Shown here: positions 32,552-39,836 of the stretch, piece after piece | How positions within the stretch are numbered: position 1 is the stretch's first letter | Layout: each line of letters begins with the position of its first letter | DNA from: Mediterranea massiliensis | GTDB taxonomy: Bacteria; Bacteroidota; Bacteroidia; Bacteroidales; Bacteroidaceae | Reading direction: 5' to 3' | DNA: 40,924 bases | Assembly (NCBI GenBank): GCA_958402075.1 | Contig: CATXSD010000013.1 | Coordinates: 1-40,924, forward strand | Position numbers and translations under genes: made by a program | Notes under the pieces: generated by a model | What the model was told of the DNA's origin: nothing | Databases searched by the model: none | Seen by the model: only the letters and a program-made list of their open reading frames with translations

Positions 32552-32740
32552 ATGGAAAAACTTAATTATCAGGCTATTGTGGAAACTGATTTCTTGAATA
32601 GCGAGCAACTTGACTATATTGAACTTGGGAAGGAGGATACTTGTGAACCGAGCTGTAAGAAATCGTGTGCTCCCTCAAATCATGATGGATCTTCTAGTGT
32701 AAAGGTAAATGATCAACTTATTTCTTCTGCACAGGTGTAA
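32552..32740 (+). CDS. RiPP precursor peptide 1 (CX3CX3C core)
   Basis: A 62-residue peptide. Met 32552 (MEKLNYQ) is chosen over an in-frame ATG at 32504 because it aligns with the start of the second precursor. Residues 1-26 form a leader with K-L-N-Y-Q-x-I...T-D and end in ELG. The core starts after Gly26 and contains Cys31, Cys35 and Cys39 spaced CX3CX3C with the block CKKSC, then a Ser/Asn-rich tail. Leu25-Gly26 fits a double-glycine-type site cut by the C39 peptidase encoded downstream. It has no similarity that I recognise to a described RiPP class. The nearby radical SAM enzyme is its likely modifier, with thioether or other crosslinks at the cysteines as the obvious idea. Confidence 0.8.
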   Translation: MEKLNYQAIVETDFLNSEQLDYIELGKEDTCEPSCKKSCAPSNHDGSSSVKVNDQLISSAQV

Positions 32741-32766
32741 TTTATTGTAACAAATATTGAAAAACT

Positions 32767-32955
32767 ATGAAAATTTTAGATTATCAACCAATAATTTCTA
32801 CTGATATTATCAGTGATGCGGAACTTGAACAGGTAGAAGCTGGGACTTGTAGTGCCGGATGTAAGAAATCATGTCATGATGGACAGTCTAATCGCAAATC
32901 GGTAACTATTAAAGGTACAGTAAAGGACATAGGATCTGTTGAGATCGAAATATAA
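32767..32955 (+). CDS. RiPP precursor peptide 2 (CX3CX3C core)
   Basis: Also 62 residues, starting MKILDYQ. The leader aligns without gaps to precursor 1 up to Gly26 (shared Leu4, Tyr6, Gln7, Ile9, Thr12, Asp13, Leu20, Glu24, Gly26) and ends EAG, again a double-glycine-like site. The core has Cys28, Cys32 and Cys36 in CX3CX3C with the identical CKKSC block, three residues closer to the cut than in precursor 1. Its tail (SVTIKGTVKDIG) differs from that of precursor 1. Two precursors 26 bases apart suggest either a two-component product or a diversified pair. A stem-loop follows at 32977. Confidence 0.8.
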   Translation: MKILDYQPIISTDIISDAELEQVEAGTCSAGCKKSCHDGQSNRKSVTIKGTVKDIGSVEIEI

Positions 32956-32976
32956 ATAGGCATAGGTTATGCAAAG

Positions 32977-33021
32977 AATAAGGTTTTAGGGAATTGGTAA
33001 ACAATTTCCCTATTCCTTATT
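32977..33021 (+). terminator. Stem-loop between precursor genes and maturase, partial terminator/attenuator
   Basis: Outer arms AATAAGG (32977-32983) and CCTTATT (33015-33021) enclose inner arms AGGGAATTG (32988-32996) and CAATTTCCCT (33002-33011, one bulged T) around a GTAAA loop. TTTAG follows. It is placed so that precursor mRNA would exceed maturase and exporter mRNA. Confidence 0.6.
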
Positions 33022-33068
33022 TTAGTTAGAATAAATGTGTAGATACACTAAAAGGAAAATAACGTGTT

Positions 33069-34526
33069 ATGAATTACGTTTTCAATCCAATATATAAACT
33101 TAGAAATGATAAGGATAGGATACTCCTTACTAATAATAAAACATTTGCAGAGAATGAAATCTTCTATTTTATTCATCCGGTTCATGCTGTTTTATTGAGC
33201 TATTTTGATGGGGAAAAGGATTTTGAAGATACCATTAAAGATATATGCGTTGATTTCAATATTGACAATAGCGCAGCGAAACAGATTATCTCCAATATTA
33301 TTGAAAATGAAAAAGATGTTCATTTTCGTTATGCGGGAATGGTGTTCACATTGCCTGAAAAAATTTTAGTTTCTAATAGTGATAACATAATTAGAAGAGA
33401 CCTCAATAGGGATAGTTTGATAATAGATGGAGAACTGAACTTTAAAAGAAGAAGATTAGGTTATCCTATGAATTTGCTCATCTGTATTAATTTAAGGTGT
33501 GTTACTGATTGTGTTTATTGTTATGCACATCGTAAGATTGATTATATACCACTTCATCCTCAGAAATGGATAGATTTGATATATGAAGCAAAAGCATACG
33601 GCATTGAAAATATTGATATTACAGGTGGTGAATTCTTTCTTAATCCAGGATGGGAGGGTATTGCTAAAGCACTGGTGGTTTGTGGTTATGCTCCAGATAT
33701 ATCGACTAAAATACCTTTGACGCATGACGTAATTGATAGAATTGCAGATACGGGATTGGAAACTGTTCAGTTTTCGCTTGATACAATCAACCAAAGTTTA
33801 GCAGAGCGTAATCTTAATGTCGGTCCGTATTACATAGAAAAAATTATAGATGCTATAAAATACTGTGATAGAAAAGGATTGCGTGTAATTATAAAGCCCT
33901 CATTGAATAAAGAAACTTGTACAGTAGAGAATGTCAATCAAATTATTGATTTTGCAAGAACGTTGAAAAATATTGAGCGATGTGTATTTACTATAATAGG
34001 ATATAGCTGCTTTAAGAGTGAGTCAAATTATCTTGATATACGTCCGTCTTTAATGCAGATACAAGAAGTCGCTCTTTTAGTAAAGCAACGGTCTTCGGAA
34101 ATGTCTTGTGCAATGTATAATGATAATCAACTTTTTTTGCAGAGTGAGATGCGGAATTATAAAAAGTTCAAGAACAGAGCACTTTGTACGGCTAATGTTG
34201 ATGGTTTGGTGATACTTCCCGATGGACAGGTTACTATCTGTGAAGAATTGTATTGGAATAGAGGTTTTTTAATAGGGGATATAAACAAGAATACGATTGA
34301 TGAAATCTGGAATTCTGAGAAAGCATTAAAACTGTGGAATATTTCTCAAGAAGATATACCTAATGATTCTGCATGTAAAACATGCCAAGCATTTGGAGAG
34401 TGCAGAAGGGGATTAGGTGTATGTTGGAAAATTATTCTTGCCGCTTATGGACAAGATAAAATGTACAATCCGGATCCAAGATGTCCAAAGGCTCCTGACT
34501 TGAAATATCATTTTGTTGCTGATTAA
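33069..34526 (+). CDS. Radical SAM/SPASM peptide maturase with PqqD-like N-terminal domain
   Basis: 485 residues. The first about 105 residues read as a PqqD-like RiPP-recognition domain (IFYFIHPVHAVLLSYFDGEKDFEDTI...SAAKQIISNII), which would hold the precursor leader. The radical SAM core has Cys144, Cys148 and Cys151 (CVTDCVYC, CX3CX2C) for the 4Fe-4S cluster, then a GG motif (ITGGEF). A C-terminal SPASM domain carries further cysteines (CTANVDGL...GQVTIC, CKTCQAFGEC, GVC, RCPKAPD), enough for two auxiliary clusters. This architecture installs thioether, C-C or related bonds in peptides. The stop overlaps the next gene by one base (TAATG). The nature of the bond cannot be read from sequence. 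Confidence 0.92.
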   Translation: MNYVFNPIYKLRNDKDRILLTNNKTFAENEIFYFIHPVHAVLLSYFDGEKDFEDTIKDICVDFNIDNSAAKQIISNIIENEKDVHFRYAGMVFTLPEKILVSNSDNIIRRDLNRDSLIIDGELNFKRRRLGYPMNLLICINLRCVTDCVYCYAHRKIDYIPLHPQKWIDLIYEAKAYGIENIDITGGEFFLNPGWEGIAKALVVCGYAPDISTKIPLTHDVIDRIADTGLETVQFSLDTINQSLAERNLNVGPYYIEKIIDAIKYCDRKGLRVIIKPSLNKETCTVENVNQIIDFARTLKNIERCVFTIIGYSCFKSESNYLDIRPSLMQIQEVALLVKQRSSEMSCAMYNDNQLFLQSEMRNYKKFKNRALCTANVDGLVILPDGQVTICEELYWNRGFLIGDINKNTIDEIWNSEKALKLWNISQEDIPNDSACKTCQAFGECRRGLGVCWKIILAAYGQDKMYNPDPRCPKAPDLKYHFVAD

Positions 34527-35401
34527 TGAATATGAATGGCATAGTCTTTTCTGAATGTTCAGTAGAAGTGATAAATCCTTTATTGGGTGAAAGGGGATTA
34601 TTAATTCCGAATGATGATTGTTTTATAACATTCTCTGCGACAATAGATAATGAAACTATTGCTTATGCAGTTATTGCAAATAAACATTCGAATTATTGTC
34701 TGTTTAGTTATTTTTATGTATTGCCTATATTTCGTGAAATCGGAATTGGGTCTGATTTTTTGATATATATATTGAATTTTTTTAAGATGAAATATCCAGA
34801 TAAAAAGCTGGTGATTAATTATGATACATCCTATAATAAAAAGAGGTTAGATGGTTTCTTCTTAAAAAATGGAATAGGAAGAGGTGCTTATGATTCAACG
34901 CTTTTTGAGTGTTCTTTTTCTGATTGGCATAAGAAAATCTATCCAATTTATAACCATATTAACTATGATAAATGCGTAATTATAAAAGAGTTTCATGAGT
35001 TGTCTTTGTCTGAATTAGAGAATTTGAGGAATGTGGTAATAGAATATAAAGTAGCTGAATATTTAAAACCTGAGATAGAAAAAGGTGAAGGGCGGTATAT
35101 TCGACTATTTGTATTGTCTAAAACAGGGACTATATTGGGATGGACATGTGCATCTCTAAATAATCATGGCAAAATGAAAATTTGGATTACATATATCTTG
35201 CCTATGTATAGAAAATTTCGGCTTGGCTTTTATGTTTGGTCTGCTCTTTATATTTGGTGCTGTAAAAACGGTATTATAAGTCAGATAGAACACATAGCTT
35301 TTGATTTTGATAAAAGAAATCTTAGATTATATCATTTTTACAGGCGTATTCTCGGGAATGTTATATTAAAGGAAATTGATAATTACATTATTATTATATG
35401 A
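34526..35401 (+). CDS. Tandem GNAT-like acyltransferase of the RiPP cluster
   Basis: 291 residues with two GNAT-like halves. The first has the acyl-CoA loop FYVLPIFREIGIGSDFLIYIL, with Arg70-x-x-Gly-x-Gly75 as the pyrophosphate-binding motif. The second repeats the pattern at YILPMYRKFRLGFYVW but lacks the glycines, so it is probably degenerate or a substrate-binding half. The start overlaps the maturase stop by one base and its stop overlaps the exporter start by four (ATGA), which shows translational coupling and a role in the same pathway. GNAT enzymes in other RiPP pathways acetylate or fatty-acylate the N-terminus or Lys side chains. The conserved Lys-Lys of CKKSC in both cores would be possible acceptors, which is inference. 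Confidence 0.75.
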   Translation: MNMNGIVFSECSVEVINPLLGERGLLIPNDDCFITFSATIDNETIAYAVIANKHSNYCLFSYFYVLPIFREIGIGSDFLIYILNFFKMKYPDKKLVINYDTSYNKKRLDGFFLKNGIGRGAYDSTLFECSFSDWHKKIYPIYNHINYDKCVIIKEFHELSLSELENLRNVVIEYKVAEYLKPEIEKGEGRYIRLFVLSKTGTILGWTCASLNNHGKMKIWITYILPMYRKFRLGFYVWSALYIWCCKNGIISQIEHIAFDFDKRNLRLYHFYRRILGNVILKEIDNYIIII

Positions 35402-37590
35402 ATTATCCCCATTTTTATCAGTTAGATAATCGTGATTGTGGGCCTACATGCCTTAGAATGATATGTAAATATTATGGAAGAGACGTATCTGAACAGTATA
35501 TGCATAAGGCGTGTTATACCAAACGGACTGGAACTACGATGTTGGGTATAAGTGATGCAGCTGAAGAATTGGGATTTAAAACATGTGGGTTGAAAATTAC
35601 TATCAATCAATTATATTATAGTAATCAATTACCTTGTATCATTCAATGGAATCAGTCTCATTTCATTGTGGTATATAAAATTACTGAAGAAAAAGTTGTT
35701 GTAGGAGATCCTGCTGCTGGAATACTGACTTATCCGATTAAAACTTTCTGCAAATCATGGTATTCAACACAAAACAATAGAGGGGAAAATGTAGGTATTG
35801 TCTTATTTTTGGAACCTCAAAAAGATATCTTAGATAAAAAGGAAAATAATTTTTCAAAAAATCTACAGTATAAAAAAATGGCTTCATATTTAGGAGAGCA
35901 GAAAAAAATGATGCTCCAACTTTTGATGTCAATTATAATTGCGGGTTTTATAAATCTCATTTTCCCTTTTTTAACACAGTCAATAGTTGATATTGGTATT
36001 CAGAACCAGGATGTTCGTTTTGTTGTAGTTGTTTTACTTTGTCAGTTATCTTTGAGTATGGGCAGCGCTGTAAACAGCTATGTTAGTAGTTGGTATATTC
36101 TTCATATTAGTAGCCGGATTAGTATTTCTTTGGTTAATGATTTTTTGGGTAAATTGATGAGATTGCCTGTCGCTTTTTTTAGTAAAAGAATGATAGGAGA
36201 TTTATTGCAACGTATAAATGACTTTAGTAGAATTGAGAATTTTCTCACTACTACGACAATCAGTATTTTAGTTGCTGTCCTCAGTTTTATAGTATACGGA
36301 TATGTCCTGTTGCGTTTCGGTATTATCTTTGTTATTATTTTTGTGATAGGTTCAATGCTTTATGTGTGTTGGATTATAGCCTTTCTTCGTAAAAGGAAGA
36401 AAATTGATTATATGCGATTTCAAGAGAATGCTGAAAATCAAAGTAACGTTATACATATGATAAACGGTATGCAAGAAATCAAACTAAATAATTGTGAAGA
36501 TATTCAATTAAACAAGTGGCAAGCGATACAGTTGAAGTTATATAAGATCAACATCCAGGGATTGTCTTTGGCGCAAATTCAGTCGATAGGAGGAATGTTG
36601 ATAGACAACACAAAGAATATATTAATAACATTTTGGGCAGCTTGGTCTGTTATGAGTGGTGATATTACTTTAGGGATGATGATGGCTATTCAATATTTGG
36701 TGGGACAATTAAACGGGCCTTTGTCTCAGGTGATATCTTTTATTCAGTCGTTGCAAGATACAAAAATCAGTATGGAACGCGTTAATGAAATAAATATGAA
36801 TGAGGATGAAGATGAACATAATAAAGGGAAGGTTGATAGAATTCCACATGGCATGGATATTGTAATAAATCATGTTGATTTTCACTATAATGGTCCTCGT
36901 TCTCCCAAAGTTCTTAATGATGTGAATTTTGTTATTAAAGGCGGAAAGATAACGGCAATAGTCGGTGAAAGCGGAAGCGGGAAAACGACATTACTAAAAT
37001 TGATACTTGGATTTTATGAACCATCAAAGGGGGAAATTTATATTGGAAATAACAACTTGAAGGACATTGATAAGCGTGAATGGAAGAAAAAATGCGGAGT
37101 AGTAATGCAAAACGGGTATATTTTTAGCGAGCCGATACGAAATAATATAGGTCTTATAGATAAAGATCCTGATATGGATAACGTGCGAGAATCTGCTCAG
37201 CAAGCCTGCATTCACGAGTTTATTACTTCTTTACCGTTACAATATGATACGGTAATAGGTTCAGATGGTAATTCGCTTAGTATGGGACAAAAGCAGCGAA
37301 TACTTATTGCAAGAGCTATATATAAAAATGCCCCCTATATTTTCTTTGATGAGGCAACCAATTCGTTAGATGCGAATAATGAAAAGTGTATAATACAAAA
37401 TTTGAGTTCTTTTTATAATGGCAAAACGGTACTTATTATCGCTCACCGTATGAGTACCGTAATCAACGCAGATAATATTATTGTTATGAATAAAGGCCAT
37501 ATTATAGAACAAGGTACTCATAACGCATTGATTAACGCAAAGGGATATTATTATAGTTTGGTTAAAGAACAATTGAATATAGGAGAGTAG
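35398..37590 (+). CDS. C39 peptidase-containing ABC exporter (leader-cleaving peptide transporter)
   Basis: A 730-residue bifunctional transporter. Residues 1 to about 140 are the C39 peptidase: DNRDCGPTCLRMI with catalytic Cys14, His88 (QSHFIVVY) and Asp104 (VGDPAAG). It would cut the precursors after Gly26. Transmembrane helices run from about 175 to 460. The nucleotide-binding domain has Walker A VGESGSGKTT (522-531), signature LSMGQKQR (from 627), Walker B YIFFDEAT with Asp651-Glu652, and the IAHR switch. All catalytic residues are present. It exports the mature peptide to the periplasm. The start overlaps the GNAT gene. No full HlyD-type adaptor gene follows within the window, unlike many such exporters. 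Confidence 0.95.
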   Translation: MNYPHFYQLDNRDCGPTCLRMICKYYGRDVSEQYMHKACYTKRTGTTMLGISDAAEELGFKTCGLKITINQLYYSNQLPCIIQWNQSHFIVVYKITEEKVVVGDPAAGILTYPIKTFCKSWYSTQNNRGENVGIVLFLEPQKDILDKKENNFSKNLQYKKMASYLGEQKKMMLQLLMSIIIAGFINLIFPFLTQSIVDIGIQNQDVRFVVVVLLCQLSLSMGSAVNSYVSSWYILHISSRISISLVNDFLGKLMRLPVAFFSKRMIGDLLQRINDFSRIENFLTTTTISILVAVLSFIVYGYVLLRFGIIFVIIFVIGSMLYVCWIIAFLRKRKKIDYMRFQENAENQSNVIHMINGMQEIKLNNCEDIQLNKWQAIQLKLYKINIQGLSLAQIQSIGGMLIDNTKNILITFWAAWSVMSGDITLGMMMAIQYLVGQLNGPLSQVISFIQSLQDTKISMERVNEINMNEDEDEHNKGKVDRIPHGMDIVINHVDFHYNGPRSPKVLNDVNFVIKGGKITAIVGESGSGKTTLLKLILGFYEPSKGEIYIGNNNLKDIDKREWKKKCGVVMQNGYIFSEPIRNNIGLIDKDPDMDNVRESAQQACIHEFITSLPLQYDTVIGSDGNSLSMGQKQRILIARAIYKNAPYIFFDEATNSLDANNEKCIIQNLSSFYNGKTVLIIAHRMSTVINADNIIVMNKGHIIEQGTHNALINAKGYYYSLVKEQLNIGE

Positions 37591-37592
37591 CT

Positions 37593-37793
37593 ATGGAAAA
37601 TAACGATAAAATTGATTTGCCCAAAGTAATATATCCAGTATGGGGAGTGATTTTAATGATTGTTATGCTCGTCCTATTTGTTGTAATATTAAAAAATATA
37701 GATGTGTATATATATGAAGAGGGTGATAATTGCAAACATGAAATTTCATTGTGGAATTATATACTTCAAAATATTTTGAGGTGTAATAACTAA
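37593..37793 (+). CDS. Small single-pass membrane protein at the end of the RiPP cluster
   Basis: 66 residues with one strong hydrophobic helix (VWGVILMIVMLVLFVVIL, about 17-34), then an acidic, Tyr-rich outer segment ending in two Cys-containing stretches. AGGAG at 37581-37585 lies seven bases before the ATG and the gene begins two bases after the exporter stop, so it looks translated and coupled. It could be the remnant N-terminus of a HlyD-type adaptor, an immunity protein, or an accessory subunit of the exporter. I do not recognise it. Confidence 0.55.
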   Translation: MENNDKIDLPKVIYPVWGVILMIVMLVLFVVILKNIDVYIYEEGDNCKHEISLWNYILQNILRCNN

Positions 37794-37984
37794 TGGACTT
37801 TATTGAAATAAATCTATGGCATGGCGGGTTATTCCAATTCATGTTTAGCAAGCTAAAGTTCATGTTTGGCAAGCTAAAGTCTATGTTTAGCACACTAACC
37901 CTCCTATTTAGCCGGAGAAAGTGTGGGGTGATTGAAAGTAACAACAATACTTCTTCATTGTACCTTCTGATAGTGAAGAAATAA
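37793..37984 (+). CDS. Hypothetical 63-residue ORF over a 21-bp tandem repeat
   Basis: The ATG overlaps the previous stop by one base (TAATG), the same junction as between the maturase and GNAT genes, which argues for translation. The middle encodes heptads MFSKLKF, MFGKLKS, MFSTLTL, LFSRRK, an amphipathic helix-like stretch. Those heptads come from a hairpin-forming DNA repeat (37840-37902), so the protein may be an accident of a structural repeat. I do not recognise a family. Confidence 0.3.
   Translation: MDFIEINLWHGGLFQFMFSKLKFMFGKLKSMFSTLTLLFSRRKCGVIESNNNTSSLYLLIVKK
37840..37918. repeat. Tandem 21-bp hairpin repeat (3 units plus partial)
   Basis: Units at 37840-37860, 37861-37881 and 37882-37902, with a partial unit after. 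Unit 1 has a perfect TTTAGC-AA-GCTAAA hairpin. Unit 2 keeps it with TTTGGC, a G-U pair in RNA. Unit 3 keeps a shorter TTAG/CTAA stem. Confidence 0.7.
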
Positions 37985-38304
37985 ATAAACCTGTGAAGCC
38001 TTCACGCCTTCACAATCCTGCAACAAACTGGTTACTAACGGAATATTGTGAAATAAGCATTCTTTATGTGAAGCTGAATGTTCGATTGTGAAAGATGGGG
38101 GTGAAGGCAGCGAACCTGCCATCACTCCGTTCTGAATGATTAATGTATGTCCGTGTATGATTTTGGCTACAGGAGTATGTGTGAGACTTGTGGTGACAAC
38201 ATGAACTTGTGTGATGTTTCAATATAATTATCTTATTATTAATTTTTTGTGTCCATGTGAAGGCGTGAAGGTTTCAACGGGGAATCTCCTTTAGTTACAA
38301 TCTC
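37985..38304. repeat. Gene-free spacer with long inverted repeat and TGTGAA/GTGAAGG motifs
   Basis: About 320 bases without a convincing gene. CCTTCACGCCTTCACA (37999-38014) and TGTGAAGGCGTGAAGG (38256-38271) are perfect 16-base inverted copies. Adding the outer bases gives 20 of 21 pairs between 37994-38014 and 38256-38276. Between and in the arms, TGTGAA or GTGAAGG recurs near 37992, 38048, 38068, 38089, 38101 and 38256. The spacer marks the return from AT-rich cluster to GC-rich biotin operon. It may be a small mobile-element remnant, an island edge or a termination structure. Confidence 0.55.
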
Positions 38305-38955
38305 TTATCCTTCCAGCACAGGTACCGTCAGGAAACGGCATTGCGGGAAGTGGCGTCCGAGATAGCGGCGCAGGTACTGCTGTGTGTCTTCCTGGATGGT
38401 GGTGTCGGCCAGGGTGGGATAGAGGTTGTAGAGCACGGTGTCGAGCCGGATGCCGCGGCGGGCGACGGCTTCTAGGCTGAGCAGGGTGTGGTTCACGCTG
38501 CCCAGCTTGCCTGAAGTGACGAAGACGAGCGGATAGCCCTTTTCGGCGATATAGTCGATGGTGAGGTACTCGTCCTTCAGGGGGACCATCAGGCCGCCGG
38601 CACCTTCGACCAGCACCGTGTCGTAGCGGCGGGCCAGTTCCTGTGTGGCCTGCCCGATGTGTTCGAAGTTTATCTCTCGGTGGTCGATGCGTGCGGCCAG
38701 GTCGGGCGAGGCGGGGTAGGAGAAGATCTCGGGCATGGTGAGGCCTTCACGGTCTTCGGGCAAGTAGCCGGTGCCCATGAGGCGGCGGTGCAGGTCGATG
38801 TCTTCGCTGTGGCCCACGTTGCCTGTTTGGATGAATTTCTGGGTGATGACCCGTTTGCCTTCTCGGATGAGCTGTGCCGCATACCAGGCGGTGCAGTAAG
38901 ACTTACCGGCATCGGTGTCGATACCGCTGATGAAGTAGATGTTGTTGGCGTTCAT
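38305..38955 (-). CDS. bioD: Dethiobiotin synthetase
   Basis: A 216-residue ATP-dependent enzyme that closes the ureido ring of 7,8-diaminononanoate to form dethiobiotin. The N-terminus shows the family P-loop (FISGIDTDAGKSYCTAW). Also typical are the KFIQTGN segment with the substrate Lys, and VLVEGAGGLMVPL as the second nucleotide/metal segment. It is the last biotin gene here, separated from bioC by a 107-base repeat-rich spacer, so it may be transcribed less than, or separately from, bioFGC. bioA and bioB are not in the window. Confidence 0.93.
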   Translation of the reverse strand: MNANNIYFISGIDTDAGKSYCTAWYAAQLIREGKRVITQKFIQTGNVGHSEDIDLHRRLMGTGYLPEDREGLTMPEIFSYPASPDLAARIDHREINFEHIGQATQELARRYDTVLVEGAGGLMVPLKDEYLTIDYIAEKGYPLVFVTSGKLGSVNHTLLSLEAVARRGIRLDTVLYNLYPTLADTTIQEDTQQYLRRYLGRHFPQCRFLTVPVLEG

Positions 38956-39062
38956 GGTTGAAAGCGTTTTAAAAGTTAAAGGAGTTAAGGAGACAGGAGT
39001 TAAGGAGTTAAGCCGATACTTTGGTCTCTGTATTCAAAACTATTGGCTTAACTTTTGATTCC
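38956..39062 (-). repeat. Repeat-rich spacer between bioC and bioD
   Basis: GGAGTTAAGGAG occurs at 38981-38992 and again at 38996-39007, and AGTTAAGCC (39006-39014) pairs with GGCTTAACT (39045-39053). The spacer can fold into an extended hairpin in the bio transcript. Its function is unknown; polarity or processing is possible. Confidence 0.5.
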
Positions 39063-39836
39063 TTAACTTCTTAATTCTGATTTCTCAATGGTACAAATCA
39101 CATATATCGGTTGATACGTCAGGCTTACTCCCTCGGGCGAGCCGAAGCGACGGATGTATTCGTCACAGAATGCTTGCAGGCGGCCGCGGCTCCACGTCTG
39201 CTTCTCCGTGCCGGTGACACCCGTCATACGCAGGTGGCGCAGGACGTCTACGGGAGTGGGGAAACGGAGGACAGCTTCTTCCTGCTCCAGATGGAGGATG
39301 CGGAAGCCGGCGTTTTCCAGCTCGCGGCGGAGCTGCCGGGGCGGCGTGTAGTCCAGCCCGTTGCCCGTCAGTGTGCGTATCTCGAGCAGGTTTCGCAGGC
39401 CGAAGGTGGTGAAGGCCAGTACACCGCCGGGGCGGAGCAGCGAGGTGCTGCAACGGAAGAAGTCGCGGGGCGAGGCGAACCACTGGAGGGTGGAGCACGA
39501 CGTCAGCAGGTCCAGCCCGTCGGGCAGGGAGCAGGTCTCGGCATCACCCGCCTCAAAGGTTACGCCGGGTTGTGTAGTCAGTTTCTCCACGCAGAAACGC
39601 ATCTCGGAGCAGAGGTCGTTGAGGTGGAGCAGCGAGGGTTGCCACGTGTCGTAAATCAGTTGCGAATACAGTCCTGTGCCGCAGCCGAACTCGGCGATGC
39701 GGTCGAAGCGGGCGTCGGGCAAGGTGCGACGGAGCAGGGCGGTCATCTTCTCGGCCACCTGCTGCTGCACGCGCGCCTCGCGGCTGTAGGTGGCGCGGGC
39801 GCGGGCAAATCGTTCGGCTATCAGTTGTTTGTCCAT
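39063..39836 (-). CDS. bioC: Malonyl-ACP O-methyltransferase
   Basis: A 257-residue SAM-dependent class I methyltransferase that caps malonyl-ACP as a methyl ester to start pimelate synthesis. The start at 39836 (MDKQLIAERFARA) matches BioC N-termini; the open frame to 39983 lies inside bioG. Motif I is IAEFGCGTGLYSQ, followed by LHLNDLC, a post-I DAETCSLP segment, and LTSCSTLQWF with the Trp typical of BioC. The start overlaps the bioG stop region by 16 bases, showing coupling. BioC and BioG act as start and end of the same route. Confidence 0.92.
   Translation of the reverse strand: MDKQLIAERFARARATYSREARVQQQVAEKMTALLRRTLPDARFDRIAEFGCGTGLYSQLIYDTWQPSLLHLNDLCSEMRFCVEKLTTQPGVTFEAGDAETCSLPDGLDLLTSCSTLQWFASPRDFFRCSTSLLRPGGVLAFTTFGLRNLLEIRTLTGNGLDYTPPRQLRRELENAGFRILHLEQEEAVLRFPTPVDVLRHLRMTGVTGTEKQTWSRGRLQAFCDEYIRRFGSPEGVSLTYQPIYVICTIEKSELRS

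Noticed and set aside
37994..38276. CRISPR array
   Set aside because: The TGTGAA/GTGAAGG motifs are short and unevenly spaced, with no constant repeat and spacer and no cas genes.
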